A DNA stretch of 64,000 nt from the NCBI RefSeq assembly GCF_027797465.1, contig NZ_CP115608.1, positions 868,001-932,000 of the forward strand, in the 5' to 3' direction. This stretch comes from Campylobacter sp. CN_NE2. GTDB lineage: Bacteria; Campylobacterota; Campylobacteria; Campylobacterales; Campylobacteraceae. Each line of letters opens with the position of its first letter. Position 1 is the first letter of the stretch. The notes beneath the pieces were generated by a model that made no database searches, had not been told where the DNA came from, and saw only the letters and a program-made list of their open reading frames with translations. The translations under genes were made by a program, and so were the position numbers. Positions 63,961 through 64,000 of the stretch are shown here, in pieces.

Positions 63961-64000
63961 ATGCAAGGTTATATTTTAAAGATTACAAAAGTCAAAGAAG
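63961..64000 (+). CDS. recO: Probable RecO N-terminus (cut by window end)
   Basis: Thirteen codons from an ATG at 63961 read MQGYILKITKVKE. This resembles the start of RecO-family recombination mediators (MQGYIL or MQGFIL followed by K and V). It is divergent from accD. Too little is visible to be certain. Confidence 0.4.
   Translation, partial: MQGYILKITKVKE

Overview
This 64 kb window is AT-rich, densely coding chromosome from a Campylobacter-type bacterium (Campylobacterota). The assignment rests on characteristic gene neighbourhoods: fabI-tpiA-pgk-gapA next to nadD, coaX and a lipoprotein beside gatC, cvpA-fur-lysS-glyA, prfB-rimO-tilS, HP0268-like gene-miaB-nusA, folK-aroQ-sppA, lpxC-thrB-infB-rbfA-rimP, and bamA-dus-dksA-rlmH-accD. 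The species cannot be named. FlhF is missing beside an altered FlhG, which points to a non-flagellated lineage. No rRNA, tRNA, CRISPR array, prophage or complete insertion sequence was seen.

Layout. 1-5.2 kb: a surface-polysaccharide cluster on the minus strand, with a flippase cut by the window edge, an ammonia-type asparagine-synthetase-like enzyme, a TagD-like cytidylyltransferase, a CDP-glycerol glycerophosphotransferase and galE. 5.2-10.8 kb: a secreted ATP-dependent DNA ligase, a PolB-type exonuclease, then fabI, tpiA, pgk and gapA. 10.9-13.2 kb: a NadD-RsfS fusion and a WG-repeat protein between small repeats. 13.2-16.3 kb: short-form hisG, coaX, a small conserved gene, and a BamB-like lipoprotein next to a YfgM-like anchored protein. 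16.4-24.3 kb, plus strand: gatC, a PilT-type ATPase, cvpA, fur, lysS, glyA, a SPOR protein, aroE and an unknown membrane protein. 24.4-27.4 kb: three small lipoproteins, a conserved hypothetical and prfB. 27.5-30.6 kb: panC, rimO, tilS. 30.6-33.6 kb: an unknown protein, a DUF374 acyltransferase, miaB and an HP0268-like gene. 33.7-41.8 kb: nusA, SDR oxidoreductase, metE, mnmA and a LOG protein, separated by unusually long repeat-filled gaps. 41.8-48 kb: orphan flhG, folK, an M24 peptidase, aroQ, an amidohydrolase, sppA and ribD. 48-60 kb: a MATE-like transporter, rimP, rbfA, infB, ylxR, thrB, tsaB, lpxC, an M23 peptidase, tyrA and bamA. 60.2-64 kb: dus, a membrane protein, dksA, rlmH, accD and the first codons of a probable recO.

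Most genes are housekeeping and many are packed with 1-4 base overlaps. The unexplained material is in the gaps. One family of about 80-100 bp hairpins shares short end sequences while its stem sequences differ and remain paired (four copies plus a remnant). A second family has the same design (two copies). A 192 bp perfect direct repeat flanks mnmA, and a 46 bp tandem repeat follows nusA. These repeats sit where conserved gene blocks meet. Other notable points are the NadD-RsfS fusion with a retained internal start, the FlhG lacking its FlhF-activating N-terminus, the teichoic-acid-like glycerol-phosphate genes in a Gram-negative cluster, and a RibD with a long insertion in its deaminase domain.
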